From Runella sp. MFBS21 (GTDB lineage: Bacteria > Bacteroidota > Bacteroidia > Cytophagales > Spirosomataceae): 64,000 nt of DNA. Each line of letters starts with the position of its first letter. The stretch's first letter is position 1. The notes below the pieces were generated by a model. It was given only the letters and a program-made list of their open reading frames with translations, had not been told where the DNA came from and made no database searches. Both the position numbers and the translations under genes were made by a program. The stretch covers positions 43,856 to 107,855 of the forward strand of contig NZ_JARNTW010000024.1 of NCBI RefSeq assembly GCF_029433105.1. Reading direction: 5' to 3'. This document shows positions 44,730 through 53,747 of the stretch, piece after piece.

Positions 44730-45787
44730 TGAACTATCGGGTGTTATTGACTGGTTATAATATTTTAGGCTATTTGCGAAATCAGTCTAAAGAATCAGGT
44801 GTAAGTCTGATTAAACTCTCATCTCTCAACAATTCCAATTTTGAAGTTCAAGAGAATTTTTCGGGAAAAACTCGGAACAATACTTTACTAGTTACCTGCC
44901 CTGATGGGGCAGGTAATACATGCCAATATTTTATCAAGCAATGTCCAAGCTGGGAAGAAAATTTCTATTTTACTTTTAATACAGAACGCTTTTTCTTTGA
45001 CACCTTTACCGAAAATCCCGTTGAAGGTGCTTTTTTATTACCTAAACGCCTATGTATAGACTCTTCTTTATTAGTTACAGTATTTGTTTTTGACAATACC
45101 AGCAAATCTCTCTATAATTTTTTGTTACAAACTGCCTCTAACAAACCGAGAGTTTTCAACTTTCCTCAAATTTTGGCAGAAAACCTGAGAGCATGGCATC
45201 AACATTTTTTACAAAAAAATAACGATTCAGTATTAGCTAAATTTGACAAGTCTATTCCTTTTCCACTCAATATTGATAATAATTTAATTAATGTAGCTTC
45301 TTATCATGGAGACGAAAACAAGCAGGATTTTTTAGCACTTTTACAAGACTCCCCTGATGTAATCAAATCTTTGGGAGCCTTACGAAAAAGTTGGCTCGAA
45401 CGCCCCCAGACCCTGCTACATGGAGATTTAAAACCTTCTAATATATTGATTAGTGCATCATCTTCTGAAGCTAACCCAATTCTTACATTGATTGACTGGG
45501 AAATGGCTTTGGTGGGTGATCCCCTTTGGGATTTAGCTTCTTTTATAGCTTCCCTAGTACTTATGAAATTCAAACCCTTAATGGTTGTTTTAATTCAACA
45601 AGAGTGTGATGACTGTATTGAACAATTGCTAACTCATTATTTTAATAATTCTATAAGTATCTACGAAAAAGAACTTATTTTTAAATATGCTGGTGCAATA
45701 CTTTTACAACATTTGTGGGTTAACCCTTCTGAATGTACCCCAGATTTGTTTAAACAAGTAGTTGATTTTTTAACATTATCTTCATGA
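44729..45787 (+). CDS. APH-fold phosphotransferase (kinase-like), RiPP-type context
   Basis: 352 residues. The aminoglycoside phosphotransferase/choline kinase catalytic loop is LLHGDLKPSNIL (His 231, Asp 233, Asn 238), followed by the metal site LIDWEMALVGDPLWDLAS (Asp 256). The N-lobe is divergent. Alone it could be a small-molecule kinase, but the partner encoded 4 bp into its stop is a HopA1-family protein with a LanC-like tail. In class V lanthipeptide (lexapeptide) and thioamitide (thioviridamide) pathways an APH-like kinase and a HopA1-like protein together dehydrate Ser/Thr of a peptide, so a peptide kinase is the favoured reading. Confidence 0.82.
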   Translation: MNYRVLLTGYNILGYLRNQSKESGVSLIKLSSLNNSNFEVQENFSGKTRNNTLLVTCPDGAGNTCQYFIKQCPSWEENFYFTFNTERFFFDTFTENPVEGAFLLPKRLCIDSSLLVTVFVFDNTSKSLYNFLLQTASNKPRVFNFPQILAENLRAWHQHFLQKNNDSVLAKFDKSIPFPLNIDNNLINVASYHGDENKQDFLALLQDSPDVIKSLGALRKSWLERPQTLLHGDLKPSNILISASSSEANPILTLIDWEMALVGDPLWDLASFIASLVLMKFKPLMVVLIQQECDDCIEQLLTHYFNNSISIYEKELIFKYAGAILLQHLWVNPSECTPDLFKQVVDFLTLSS

Positions 45788-47484
45788 GTCAAGAGATTTT
45801 TCCTCATTTCCAAAATGATTTTGAAAAGGCAATTGCTTTTATAATCGACAATGTATCGCTGAAGATTCAAGAGGCTAGTATCTCTTTAGAAGGCCCTGTT
45901 TATGATTCTTCACATAATCTCCCTGTATTGAGAGGAAAACTTACTTCTGCATCCCCTTTTCTTCAACCAGAAGACTTTAAGTTACTCGCTGATTATATAA
46001 GATTACAATTTTATGTTTATCCTACACTTCAAACAGAAAAAGGCAGTTTGGGAATTAATTTCAATGAAATTGAATATTTTACTAATCCTCAGTGGCAAAG
46101 CCAATACTGGATGGCGAAATCCAAAGAAATTGTTGGCGATTCGGTAGCAATTCTAACCAAAGGTAGTCAGAAAATTGCTGTAAATTCTGGAAAATGGATA
46201 TTTGAGGGTGACTGGAAAGTAGCACCTAATGATACTATTGAAACAGTACACTCCATTTTTTTTCCAACAAAAAGTTTTAAAAATGTAACAGAAGGTAAAA
46301 CTGGTTTTGAATTCATTAATGGTCGAGAATTACAGGAGTCAGATGGCAGGCAAACCATTCGCTTTTACCTCAATTTTCAACCAAACTGGAATATTATTAA
46401 AAATTTTATAGAAGATGTTTATTTATACTGCGACCCTAAAAACATACCTTATACTATTAAAATTTTATCTCAAAAAGAAGACTTTAATAGAACTGACTCT
46501 GTCATATTGTATTCTGACCAAAAAAGTTTTTTCTATATAAAATATTTTTTAGAATCTGTATATTTAAAATATCACAATCATTTACGTGAACCTGTTCCCA
46601 TTTTCACCTATAAATTGTATAGAGGAGTAGGTTTTGCAGAAGAGCCTGACACACAAAGCGCAGAAAGCGTAGGTCAAAATAGAAGCAAATTAATCGCAGA
46701 AACCCTTACAAGGCTTAGCTTTGAAAACGTAATCGAAAAAAAAAGTAGAATTATAAGGGGTTTAGAAATCATAAAACACCAATATCAAAATTTGAATTTA
46801 TTTTACCTTAATCCCCATTCAAATTTTCCATATGATTTAGTATTTACTCCTATCAAACTTCCTATACGACTACCTAAAAAGGTTAACTTTTTTCTTCAAG
46901 GAGCTATAGAAATAGGACACATTATTTGTAAAGAAGCAATGTGGATAGATGATAAACATTGCAATTGGCTAAATTACCAAAACGATAAAAACACAGTCAC
47001 TTATCGCCTATTAGACAACTCTTTAGCTGATGGGAGAGCTGGAATAAAATTGTTTCTACTTACTTTATACGATGCGTACAAAGACCCCATATTCAAAAAA
47101 ACCTTAGGAGGCTTAAATGATATTGACGTTAAGACAATTCTCTATAAACGAAAGCCTTTAAAGAGTCGGTATTTTCGTAAAAATAGAATTTTTCATTTCT
47201 GGACTAATGAAAGCACCTTAGATGAAATTGATTTAGACCTAATAGACAAAGAAACGTTTAAGGCTTTATCGGAAGGAACTCTTATCAATAGATGGGTTAG
47301 TAATCAAAATGCAAATTTAGCTAGGCAAAATATCAAAACTCATTTCCTAGATAAAGAAAGGCCGTTAAAAAACGGACTAGGTACAGATTTTTTTTGTCCA
47401 ACGCTCAGGCATGGATATGCAGGTCTTGGATATTTTTTCTTACGAGTATATAGTCCTCAATTGGTGAAGCCTGTAAAATTTTAA
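45784..47484 (+). CDS. HopA1-family protein fused to a compact LanC-like cyclase domain
   Basis: 566 residues, no signal peptide. Residues 1-185 are unassigned. Residues about 190-310 carry the HopA1 pattern: TIRFYLNFQPNWNIIKNFI, a central IPYTIKILSQKEDFNRTDSVILY, and YKLYRGVGFAEEPDTQ followed by ESVGQNRSKLIAETL. Residues about 365-566 match both ends of a LanM/LanC cyclase: GAIEIGHIICKEAMWIDDKHCNWL with LADGRAGIKLFLLTLYDAYKDPIF, and the C-terminal PTLRHGYAGLGYFFLRVYSP (539-558). Only ~90 residues separate these, versus roughly 250 or more in full cyclases, and no WCxG or CHG zinc motifs are seen. Markedly AT-rich (15 G/C of 60 at 46381-46440). The reading as a RiPP dehydratase-cyclase is inference. 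Confidence 0.8.
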   Translation: MSQEIFPHFQNDFEKAIAFIIDNVSLKIQEASISLEGPVYDSSHNLPVLRGKLTSASPFLQPEDFKLLADYIRLQFYVYPTLQTEKGSLGINFNEIEYFTNPQWQSQYWMAKSKEIVGDSVAILTKGSQKIAVNSGKWIFEGDWKVAPNDTIETVHSIFFPTKSFKNVTEGKTGFEFINGRELQESDGRQTIRFYLNFQPNWNIIKNFIEDVYLYCDPKNIPYTIKILSQKEDFNRTDSVILYSDQKSFFYIKYFLESVYLKYHNHLREPVPIFTYKLYRGVGFAEEPDTQSAESVGQNRSKLIAETLTRLSFENVIEKKSRIIRGLEIIKHQYQNLNLFYLNPHSNFPYDLVFTPIKLPIRLPKKVNFFLQGAIEIGHIICKEAMWIDDKHCNWLNYQNDKNTVTYRLLDNSLADGRAGIKLFLLTLYDAYKDPIFKKTLGGLNDIDVKTILYKRKPLKSRYFRKNRIFHFWTNESTLDEIDLDLIDKETFKALSEGTLINRWVSNQNANLARQNIKTHFLDKERPLKNGLGTDFFCPTLRHGYAGLGYFFLRVYSPQLVKPVKF

Positions 47485-47518
47485 TATTAAACTCGCGATA
47501 TCAATATTTTTTTAAAAA

Positions 47519-49462
47519 TTATAATGGTATTGAAACTGTAATTAATGTACCTTGGCTAGGTAAAGATATAATATTTAAGTCGCCAGCAAGCATTAACACT
47601 CGTTTTTTTATATTGATTAATCCCTTACCAATATTTTGTTTGTCTCCTACAACAAACCCCTTACCATTATCCTTTATACTTACTCTAAAGGATGACTGTT
47701 GTGCTTCGAGTTCTATCGTGCATTCAGAAGCTTTTGCATGTTTAATTATATTATTTATAATTTCAAGGCATATACTATACATATCATTTTCTTGAGAAGT
47801 CGAAATAAGATTTTTAGGTAAACTACCTTTTAATAAAAAAATAGTTTTATTATTTCGGTTAAGATCGCCAATCAACTTTTGAAGTGCCTGTTCAAAACCT
47901 TTATCTAATTCTTTGGGAGATAAATGGTGTGAAATATGTCGGATTTCATCATAAGCACTACTTACTCGTTCCACTAATGCTTCGTAGATTTCCTGTTCAT
48001 GTGGTGTTAAATTATCAAGGGTTATTCCTTGTAATTGCCACAACAATCCCGATATTGTACTACCCAGATTATCATGGAGTTCTGAGGCTACTCTTTCTCT
48101 CTCTTGTTTTTTACCAGTTATAAACGCTATCTGAATTTCATTATTTTTTCGAACCAATTCTTCGTTTGCGAGCTTTAGCTCACTAGTTCTATTTTCAATT
48201 TTGGTTTCAAGTGATTCATTTAAATCAAGAAGTTTTTGATTTGAACTATTCAAATCATCTTTCAGTTTATGAAGTTCATTTTTTTGCATCTCTATTTGCA
48301 AATTCTTGCCTTTCAATATTTTATTATTCCAAAACAATATTATGATAATTAATATAAAAGATAAAACTACTATCAATAGAATCTTTAACTCATTCTGTTT
48401 ATCTAAAAGCTGACTATCAAGAGAGTGAATCTTTATCAAATTGTTTTCGTTGTCATATTCAAACTTCAAAGCACTTAAAAGCCTATTTTTCATATCTTTA
48501 TCTGCTTTTTCTTTAAATTCACTCCATTGCTGATAACTTTCTAAAGCCTTCCTAGAGTCATTTATATTATTATAAAGCTCATACATATTCTCATATGCTG
48601 CAGACAATTCGCTGTCATTCTGAGATTTAAGAGCAATTCGATACAACATCAAAGCCTCTTTTTTTGCTTTATCATATTTTTTTTCTTTGATATATAATTT
48701 AGTAAGTCCTATATGTAAGTCTATTTTGGATAGATAAAATTTATTTAAAATAGACTCATATATTTTAAAATAATACAAAGCTTCTGAATAGTTATTTTTA
48801 TCAAGAGACAAAAACGCCAGATTAGCAATACAATAACTTTCTATTATATGCAATTGAGCTTGGCGACTTATAATTAACCCTTTTCTAAAATAGAATTCTG
48901 CCTCCTTAAGTCTCCTTAAAGAATAATAGTCTGTCCCTAAAATATTGAACAATTTAGCTTTTTGGGGGGATTTTGGAGGTAGCTGACTAAATGCCTTTAA
49001 ATGAAGCTTCAACCCTTCTTTAGGATCATTCATTAGATTATAATAATTCCCTAATACATACAATATTTTACAACCCATTTCAGCATCTTTTAATTTTTCA
49101 GCAATTGCAAGTGCTTTAAAAAGGCATTGTCCTCCTCTATAATAGTTCACCAACAGCCCATAGTTTTCTCCTAGATAGTAATAGGTTCTCATTTGGCCTA
49201 GAGACCAATTAAGTCTATTAGCTAAATCATTAGCTTTTTCAAAAAATTGAGTTCTTTTATCTGGAGTTACAGACTTACCCATCTCACATAACACCATCAC
49301 CCTCGTAGTATCGCTTCCAAACGAGCTACCTGGAGTTGGCAGTGAGATAAGTACTTTTTGAAGACTATCAATAGTTGATTTTTGGGCATTACCTAAAAGG
49401 GGTAAAACCAAAAAGACTATCCATAAATATTGATTAACAATCAGAGTAAGAGTCCGAGTCAT
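47519..49462 (-). CDS. Sensor histidine kinase with TPR sensor domain (HisKA_3 type)
   Basis: 647 residues from ATG 49462, which gives a plausible signal peptide (TLIVNQYLWIVFLVLPLLGNAQ). A periplasmic region of tetratricopeptide-like helices (AKLFNILGTDYYSLRRLKEAEFYFRKGL and neighbours) is followed by one membrane helix (LLIVVLSFILIIIILFW), a coiled coil, the HisKA_3 box KKQERERVASELHDNLGSTISGLLWQL, and an HATPase domain (NNIIKHAKASECTIEL, IKDNGKGFVVGD, GKGLINIKKRV). Such kinases normally phosphorylate a NarL/LuxR-type regulator; none is next to it. It shares the low GC of the preceding operon but is convergent with it. Confidence 0.9.
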   Translation of the reverse strand: MTRTLTLIVNQYLWIVFLVLPLLGNAQKSTIDSLQKVLISLPTPGSSFGSDTTRVMVLCEMGKSVTPDKRTQFFEKANDLANRLNWSLGQMRTYYYLGENYGLLVNYYRGGQCLFKALAIAEKLKDAEMGCKILYVLGNYYNLMNDPKEGLKLHLKAFSQLPPKSPQKAKLFNILGTDYYSLRRLKEAEFYFRKGLIISRQAQLHIIESYCIANLAFLSLDKNNYSEALYYFKIYESILNKFYLSKIDLHIGLTKLYIKEKKYDKAKKEALMLYRIALKSQNDSELSAAYENMYELYNNINDSRKALESYQQWSEFKEKADKDMKNRLLSALKFEYDNENNLIKIHSLDSQLLDKQNELKILLIVVLSFILIIIILFWNNKILKGKNLQIEMQKNELHKLKDDLNSSNQKLLDLNESLETKIENRTSELKLANEELVRKNNEIQIAFITGKKQERERVASELHDNLGSTISGLLWQLQGITLDNLTPHEQEIYEALVERVSSAYDEIRHISHHLSPKELDKGFEQALQKLIGDLNRNNKTIFLLKGSLPKNLISTSQENDMYSICLEIINNIIKHAKASECTIELEAQQSSFRVSIKDNGKGFVVGDKQNIGKGLINIKKRVLMLAGDLNIISLPSQGTLITVSIPL

Positions 49463-49511
49463 ACCCAAGGGTATCATCACAACGATTTTCATCAACGAAA
49501 ATATCAAAATA

Positions 49512-51887
49512 TCACTTCAACAACAATACCACCTTAACCAACTCCTGATTTCGTAGCACTTCAAGATTCATCTTCCCGTGCCAGTTGATTTCTTGATAAA
49601 TTTCCAAAAACTCCCGAAGGGTCTTTACGTTTTTCCCGTCGGCTATTCGTATCACATCTTTGTCTTGCAGGCCCGACTTGGTAAGTAGGCTATTGGTCCC
49701 GACCGACATGACGATGATGCCCGTTTCGTCGGGTAATCCATAGGCTGAGCGATCGCCAAGCCCTTCTACATTCTTGAGTGTACCTCCTAAAAACGAGACA
49801 CTTGCGCTTCTATCCAATCCAAGTTGAGTGTCAAACAAAGGAGGAATCAGTGGCGTAGCAGCTTGTTTTTTTAAGGAAGACTTTTGAACTCCAAAGGTTG
49901 CCATCTCAAAATTTTTGAATCCAATTTCAAAGGCAGGTGAGCCTGCTTTTACTCGATAATCTCCTTTTGATGCATCCTCAAACATCGGACTTCCTGCTAT
50001 ACTTTGCGCGTCGGTGCCATTTTGACGGGCAAGATTCAAGGAAGATGTGTCAGGAAATAAATTTTGATTGACCGCTTTTCCCCAATCCTTGATTTGAATG
50101 GGGTAATATTTTTTCATCACGATATTGTGGCGAAATACGTCACCACTATTTTGAAACCATACATGTGGATGAAAAGAGTTATTGACCATGATATTGTTTT
50201 CGACGGTACGATAAAAACCCTCTCGCAGTTTCAAACCCCCATTCAGACATACGTTATTATAGATGTGGTAATTGGAAGAACCGTCGTCAAGGTCAATATC
50301 CCAACCGTGGTCGCAACGAAAACGGTTATTTCGTATAATCGTTGTTTTTTGAGCATCTAGCAATATTAACTCTGGATGTACTGCCACAAGGCTATCCATA
50401 TATTTTCGATTGGCGTACCAAAAGCGGTCGCGTCCCCAAGAATTGAAAGCGCCATGATCCCCTGTTTCTAAAACGGTATTGAATACGTCGTTGTATTCCA
50501 AGATATGACCTCCCCAAGCGCCATCGCCGATATTGATACCCGCACGAGGGGTATTGTATATGCTATTATGACTGACCGTAATGGCCGCCGACATCTCTAT
50601 CTGCACCCCGGTAGCTTGTTTCTCGATTTGGCCTACATCATGGATTAAATTATCAACGACGGCACATTCTTGCGGAAAATCTTGGGTTTGCGGGCCGGGC
50701 GTTTGGTCAAGCTTTTCGTACGGAATGGATAGCTCATACCTAAAAGAAGGCGAACGTACCGCTTTTGAATTTCCCACAAAAGCCACCGCACTCGCCCCAA
50801 TACGATGAATATGACAGCCGCTCACAGTATCGTTTCGATTATAATTGCTAAAAACAATAGCATTGCCGCCCAAATCAGCAAATTGACAATCAACGATTTT
50901 ACAGTTTTCGGTTTGGTCAAAAAGTAGAGCACCTCCTCTGTAAAAAGTCCAATCACTTCGCAGCAATGGCTCTTTGGTTTCCATAAAACTACGCTCTGTA
51001 TGGATAAAATGTAGATTTTTAAAACTTACATTCCGTAAAGGCGTGGTAGCTGTGCCACGCAATTCGATGGCGTTTTTAAGGTGAGATACTTCCACAAGTG
51101 CGGTAGCGAGGTTTACACCAGAAGGAGGTAAGACGTAAACAATGTGTTTTGTTTTATCCAAAAACCATTCTCCTTGTTGATCCAATTCTTCAAAAATATT
51201 TTCTACAAACCGAAATTGCTTGTGCATAGCAGCAGGTCGGTTGTTTTGCCAGCCTCCCTCTAGAGTCAGTTCCCCTTTTTCATTTTTTCCCGTAATTAGA
51301 TAATGAAATCCTCCCCATTCGCCAGAGTGAAGGGCATGAACATATCCCCCCACAGGATTTTTCCACTGAGCTACTCGTTCTTTTGAGATAGCATCGGGGG
51401 CCGTTCCTTTAAAAACACGCACAGCAGCATCATAATTGGGATACCTTGCTAAGTGTTGTAATTGTCCGTTGACAAACAACCGCTCAAATGAAACATCCTC
51501 TGGAACCGACGCTTGATAAATGCCATTTTGATAAGGTTTCCATTGTAGCTGTAAACGACGCCCCCCGCTGATTGTGACCTCTTGGTTTTGATAAGCCGCT
51601 ATTTCCAATCGATTGGTGGTGGTTTGTGACGCGTCGATTACAATCGTTTTGGTCAGATAATATTTTCCTTTCAAAAGGTAAATCTTCACCTCTTTTCCTT
51701 GGGCTTTTTGTGCTACTTTGATAGCAGTTGAAAGATTTTTAAAAGGTTTTTGGAACGTTCCCGTATAAGAATCATCTCCTTTAGGAGATACATAATAATT
51801 TACTTGGGCATTCACAATCGACACTGTGCAAAGAAAAACAAGTAACAATGCCTGCCTAATACCCAAAGTTTTGTTCAATACCACCAT
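49512..51887 (-). CDS. Exported right-handed beta-helix protein with C-terminal PDZ domain
   Basis: 791 residues from ATG 51887 (or 51905), since the promoter lies at 51991-52021 and a signal peptide (ALLLVFLCTVSIVNAQ) follows. N-terminal YYVSPKGDDSYTGTFQKPFKNLSTAI is the DUF1565-like start of pectate-lyase-fold proteins. Beta-helix repeats follow: DQTENCKIVDCQFADLGGNAIVFSNYN, SAAITVSHNSIYNTPRAGINIGDG, TTIIRNNRFRCDHGWDIDLDDGSSNYHIYNNVC. The last 80 residues form a PDZ domain (GTNSLLTKSGLQDKDVIRIADGKNV). Probably a polysaccharide lyase or glycan-binding enzyme. Confidence 0.88.
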   Translation of the reverse strand: MVVLNKTLGIRQALLLVFLCTVSIVNAQVNYYVSPKGDDSYTGTFQKPFKNLSTAIKVAQKAQGKEVKIYLLKGKYYLTKTIVIDASQTTTNRLEIAAYQNQEVTISGGRRLQLQWKPYQNGIYQASVPEDVSFERLFVNGQLQHLARYPNYDAAVRVFKGTAPDAISKERVAQWKNPVGGYVHALHSGEWGGFHYLITGKNEKGELTLEGGWQNNRPAAMHKQFRFVENIFEELDQQGEWFLDKTKHIVYVLPPSGVNLATALVEVSHLKNAIELRGTATTPLRNVSFKNLHFIHTERSFMETKEPLLRSDWTFYRGGALLFDQTENCKIVDCQFADLGGNAIVFSNYNRNDTVSGCHIHRIGASAVAFVGNSKAVRSPSFRYELSIPYEKLDQTPGPQTQDFPQECAVVDNLIHDVGQIEKQATGVQIEMSAAITVSHNSIYNTPRAGINIGDGAWGGHILEYNDVFNTVLETGDHGAFNSWGRDRFWYANRKYMDSLVAVHPELILLDAQKTTIIRNNRFRCDHGWDIDLDDGSSNYHIYNNVCLNGGLKLREGFYRTVENNIMVNNSFHPHVWFQNSGDVFRHNIVMKKYYPIQIKDWGKAVNQNLFPDTSSLNLARQNGTDAQSIAGSPMFEDASKGDYRVKAGSPAFEIGFKNFEMATFGVQKSSLKKQAATPLIPPLFDTQLGLDRSASVSFLGGTLKNVEGLGDRSAYGLPDETGIIVMSVGTNSLLTKSGLQDKDVIRIADGKNVKTLREFLEIYQEINWHGKMNLEVLRNQELVKVVLLLK

Positions 51888-51990
51888 TTTTTGAGTATAA
51901 ATCATGATTTTTCTAATACCTTGGCCACCCTTTCGTTTTATTTTCATTTCTTTGAGTACATTATTTATAACCATAAAAACCATTTCGCCA

Positions 51991-52021
51991 CAAACCTAAC
52001 TACCTAACCGAAAAAACTCAA
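51991..52021 (-). promoter_or_regulatory. Promoter of the beta-helix/PDZ gene
   Basis: Minus strand TTG (52021-52019), 20-base spacer, TAGGTTTG (51998-51991), exact -7 match. The TTG overlaps the ATG of the divergent agcS gene, so the two units share a very tight control region. Confidence 0.72.
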
Positions 52022-53448
52022 TGGAAAAAATTGTTACTGCTATCAACGACATTATTTGGAGTAATGCCTTAATCTTACTTTGCCTAGGGGCGGGCGTTTA
52101 TTTTTCTTTTGTTACTAAGTTTCTACAAGTGCGGTATATCCGCGATATGATTAAGCTCTTGTTTGGGGGAAAAGCATCCGACAAAGGCGTTTCTTCCTTT
52201 CAAGCCTTTGCGATTGCTATCTCGGGGCGTATCGGTACGGGCAACATCGCTGGCGTAGCCACTGCTATTGCAATGGGTGGACCGGGCGCTGTGTTTTGGA
52301 TGTGGGCGATTGCATTCTTGGGTGCTTCCTCAGCATTTATTGAAGCGACTTTAGGTCAAATTTACAAACAAGTCAAAGATGGCCAATACCGAGGTGGGCC
52401 AGCATTTTATATCGAAAAAGGTTTAGGGATTAAGTGGTACGCCATTTTATTTGCAGTTGCGACGATTTTGAGTACTGCCCTGTTTTTGCCTGGTGTACAA
52501 AGCAACAGTATAGCTCTCAGTGCCAAAGCAGCTTTTGACATTCCCGTCGAAATCACGGGAGCGATTATCACAATTTTGTTGGGGTTAATCATTTTTGGCG
52601 GTGTCAAGCGCATTAGCCAAGTGGCTGAGATTGTGGTGCCATTTATGGCAGGAGGATACATATTGATGGCTCTCATCGTCATTGCTCTCAACATCACTAA
52701 AGTTCCAGCAGTAGTCAATCTTATTATTCGTTCAGCTTTTGATTTGGAACCTGTTTTTGGAGGAGTGTTCGGGATGGCCGTTTCTTGGGGTGTCAAAAGA
52801 GGAATTTACTCCAACGAAGCAGGCCAAGGGACGGCTCCCCATGCCGCTGCTGCCGCCGAAATCAGTCATCCAGCCAAACAAGGTCTTGTGCAAGCTTTTT
52901 CGGTTTATGTAGATACTCTTTTTGTGTGTACCGCTACGGCATTTATGATATTGTTTACGAGCAAGTACAATGTTGTCAATCCTTCGGGTGGCTTTATCAT
53001 CGAAAACGTCCCTGGTATGGCAATTGGCTCGGAGTTTACCCAAGCCGCCGTCAATACGCACTTTCCTTCCATAGGAGGTGGGTTTGTGGCTATTTCACTT
53101 TTGTTTTTTGCGTTTACAACTATTATGGCCTATTACTACATTGCAGAAACCAACTTAAGCTACCTTCTTCCCAAAGGAGACAAAAAATGGATGGTACAAG
53201 CTTTGAGAGTGATGATTATGGCAGCCACATTTTATGGTTCAATCAAAACTGCCGCTTTGGCTTGGACGCTGGGCGATATAGGCGTAGGAATGATGGCTTG
53301 GCTCAATATCATTGCGATATTCTTACTCCGCAAGCCAGCCCTCAAGGCTTTTAAGGACTACGAACAACAACGTAAAGCCGGTATCGACCCTGTTTTTAAT
53401 GCCAAAAAACTAGGTATTAAAAATACTGACCAATGGGACAACGACTAA
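52021..53448 (+). CDS. Sodium:alanine symporter family protein (AgcS)
   Basis: 475 residues, about eleven membrane segments. The AGCS signature is clear: FAIAISGRIGTGNIAGVATAIAMGGPGAVFWMWAIAFLGASSAFIEATLGQIYK, then GVKRGIYSNEAGQGTAPHAAAAAEISHPAKQGL. It imports alanine or glycine with sodium across the inner membrane. It is transcribed alone, followed by a hairpin. Confidence 0.94.
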   Translation: MEKIVTAINDIIWSNALILLCLGAGVYFSFVTKFLQVRYIRDMIKLLFGGKASDKGVSSFQAFAIAISGRIGTGNIAGVATAIAMGGPGAVFWMWAIAFLGASSAFIEATLGQIYKQVKDGQYRGGPAFYIEKGLGIKWYAILFAVATILSTALFLPGVQSNSIALSAKAAFDIPVEITGAIITILLGLIIFGGVKRISQVAEIVVPFMAGGYILMALIVIALNITKVPAVVNLIIRSAFDLEPVFGGVFGMAVSWGVKRGIYSNEAGQGTAPHAAAAAEISHPAKQGLVQAFSVYVDTLFVCTATAFMILFTSKYNVVNPSGGFIIENVPGMAIGSEFTQAAVNTHFPSIGGGFVAISLLFFAFTTIMAYYYIAETNLSYLLPKGDKKWMVQALRVMIMAATFYGSIKTAALAWTLGDIGVGMMAWLNIIAIFLLRKPALKAFKDYEQQRKAGIDPVFNAKKLGIKNTDQWDND

Positions 53449-53460
53449 AATAACACACAT

Positions 53461-53495
53461 TTTGAGAGCTACTTGAAATCAAAGTAGCTCTCAAA
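53461..53495 (+). terminator. Hairpin after the AgcS gene
   Basis: Perfect 14-bp stem (53461-53474 with 53482-53495), 7-base loop; no T-run afterwards, so the efficiency is uncertain. Confidence 0.6.
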
Positions 53496-53540
53496 CATAT
53501 GATTATAGTTTTAATTTCATGATACCCTCTATTGTAGTAC

Positions 53541-53747
53541 GTGCGTATCGCCCGTTTCGAAAATGCCATAAAACTCAAAAAAGCCAATACTACAAAAGAT
53601 TGGCTATCAATGGCGATGGAGCTTGGAGATTATGATTATCAACACTTAGTAAGAGACTTCAAAGAGTTTACCAACCTCACTCCTAATACTTTTCTCCAAT
53701 ACGAAAGTCAAGCACCCGAGCGGGCCTTTGGGAAGATTGAGACTTAA
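53541..53747 (+). pseudogene. Truncated AraC-family regulator (3' remnant)
   Basis: Only the second half of an AraC HTH domain remains: RIARFENAIKLKKANTTKDWLSMAMELGDYDYQHLVRDFKEFTNLTPNTFLQY, which corresponds to the last helices of an HTH_18 domain and the usual C-terminus. The reading frame is closed by a TAG two codons before the GTG at 53541, and no sensor domain or first helix is present upstream. It appears to be the decayed 3' end of a once complete regulator. Expression of a 68-residue fragment as a functional protein is unlikely. Confidence 0.7.
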
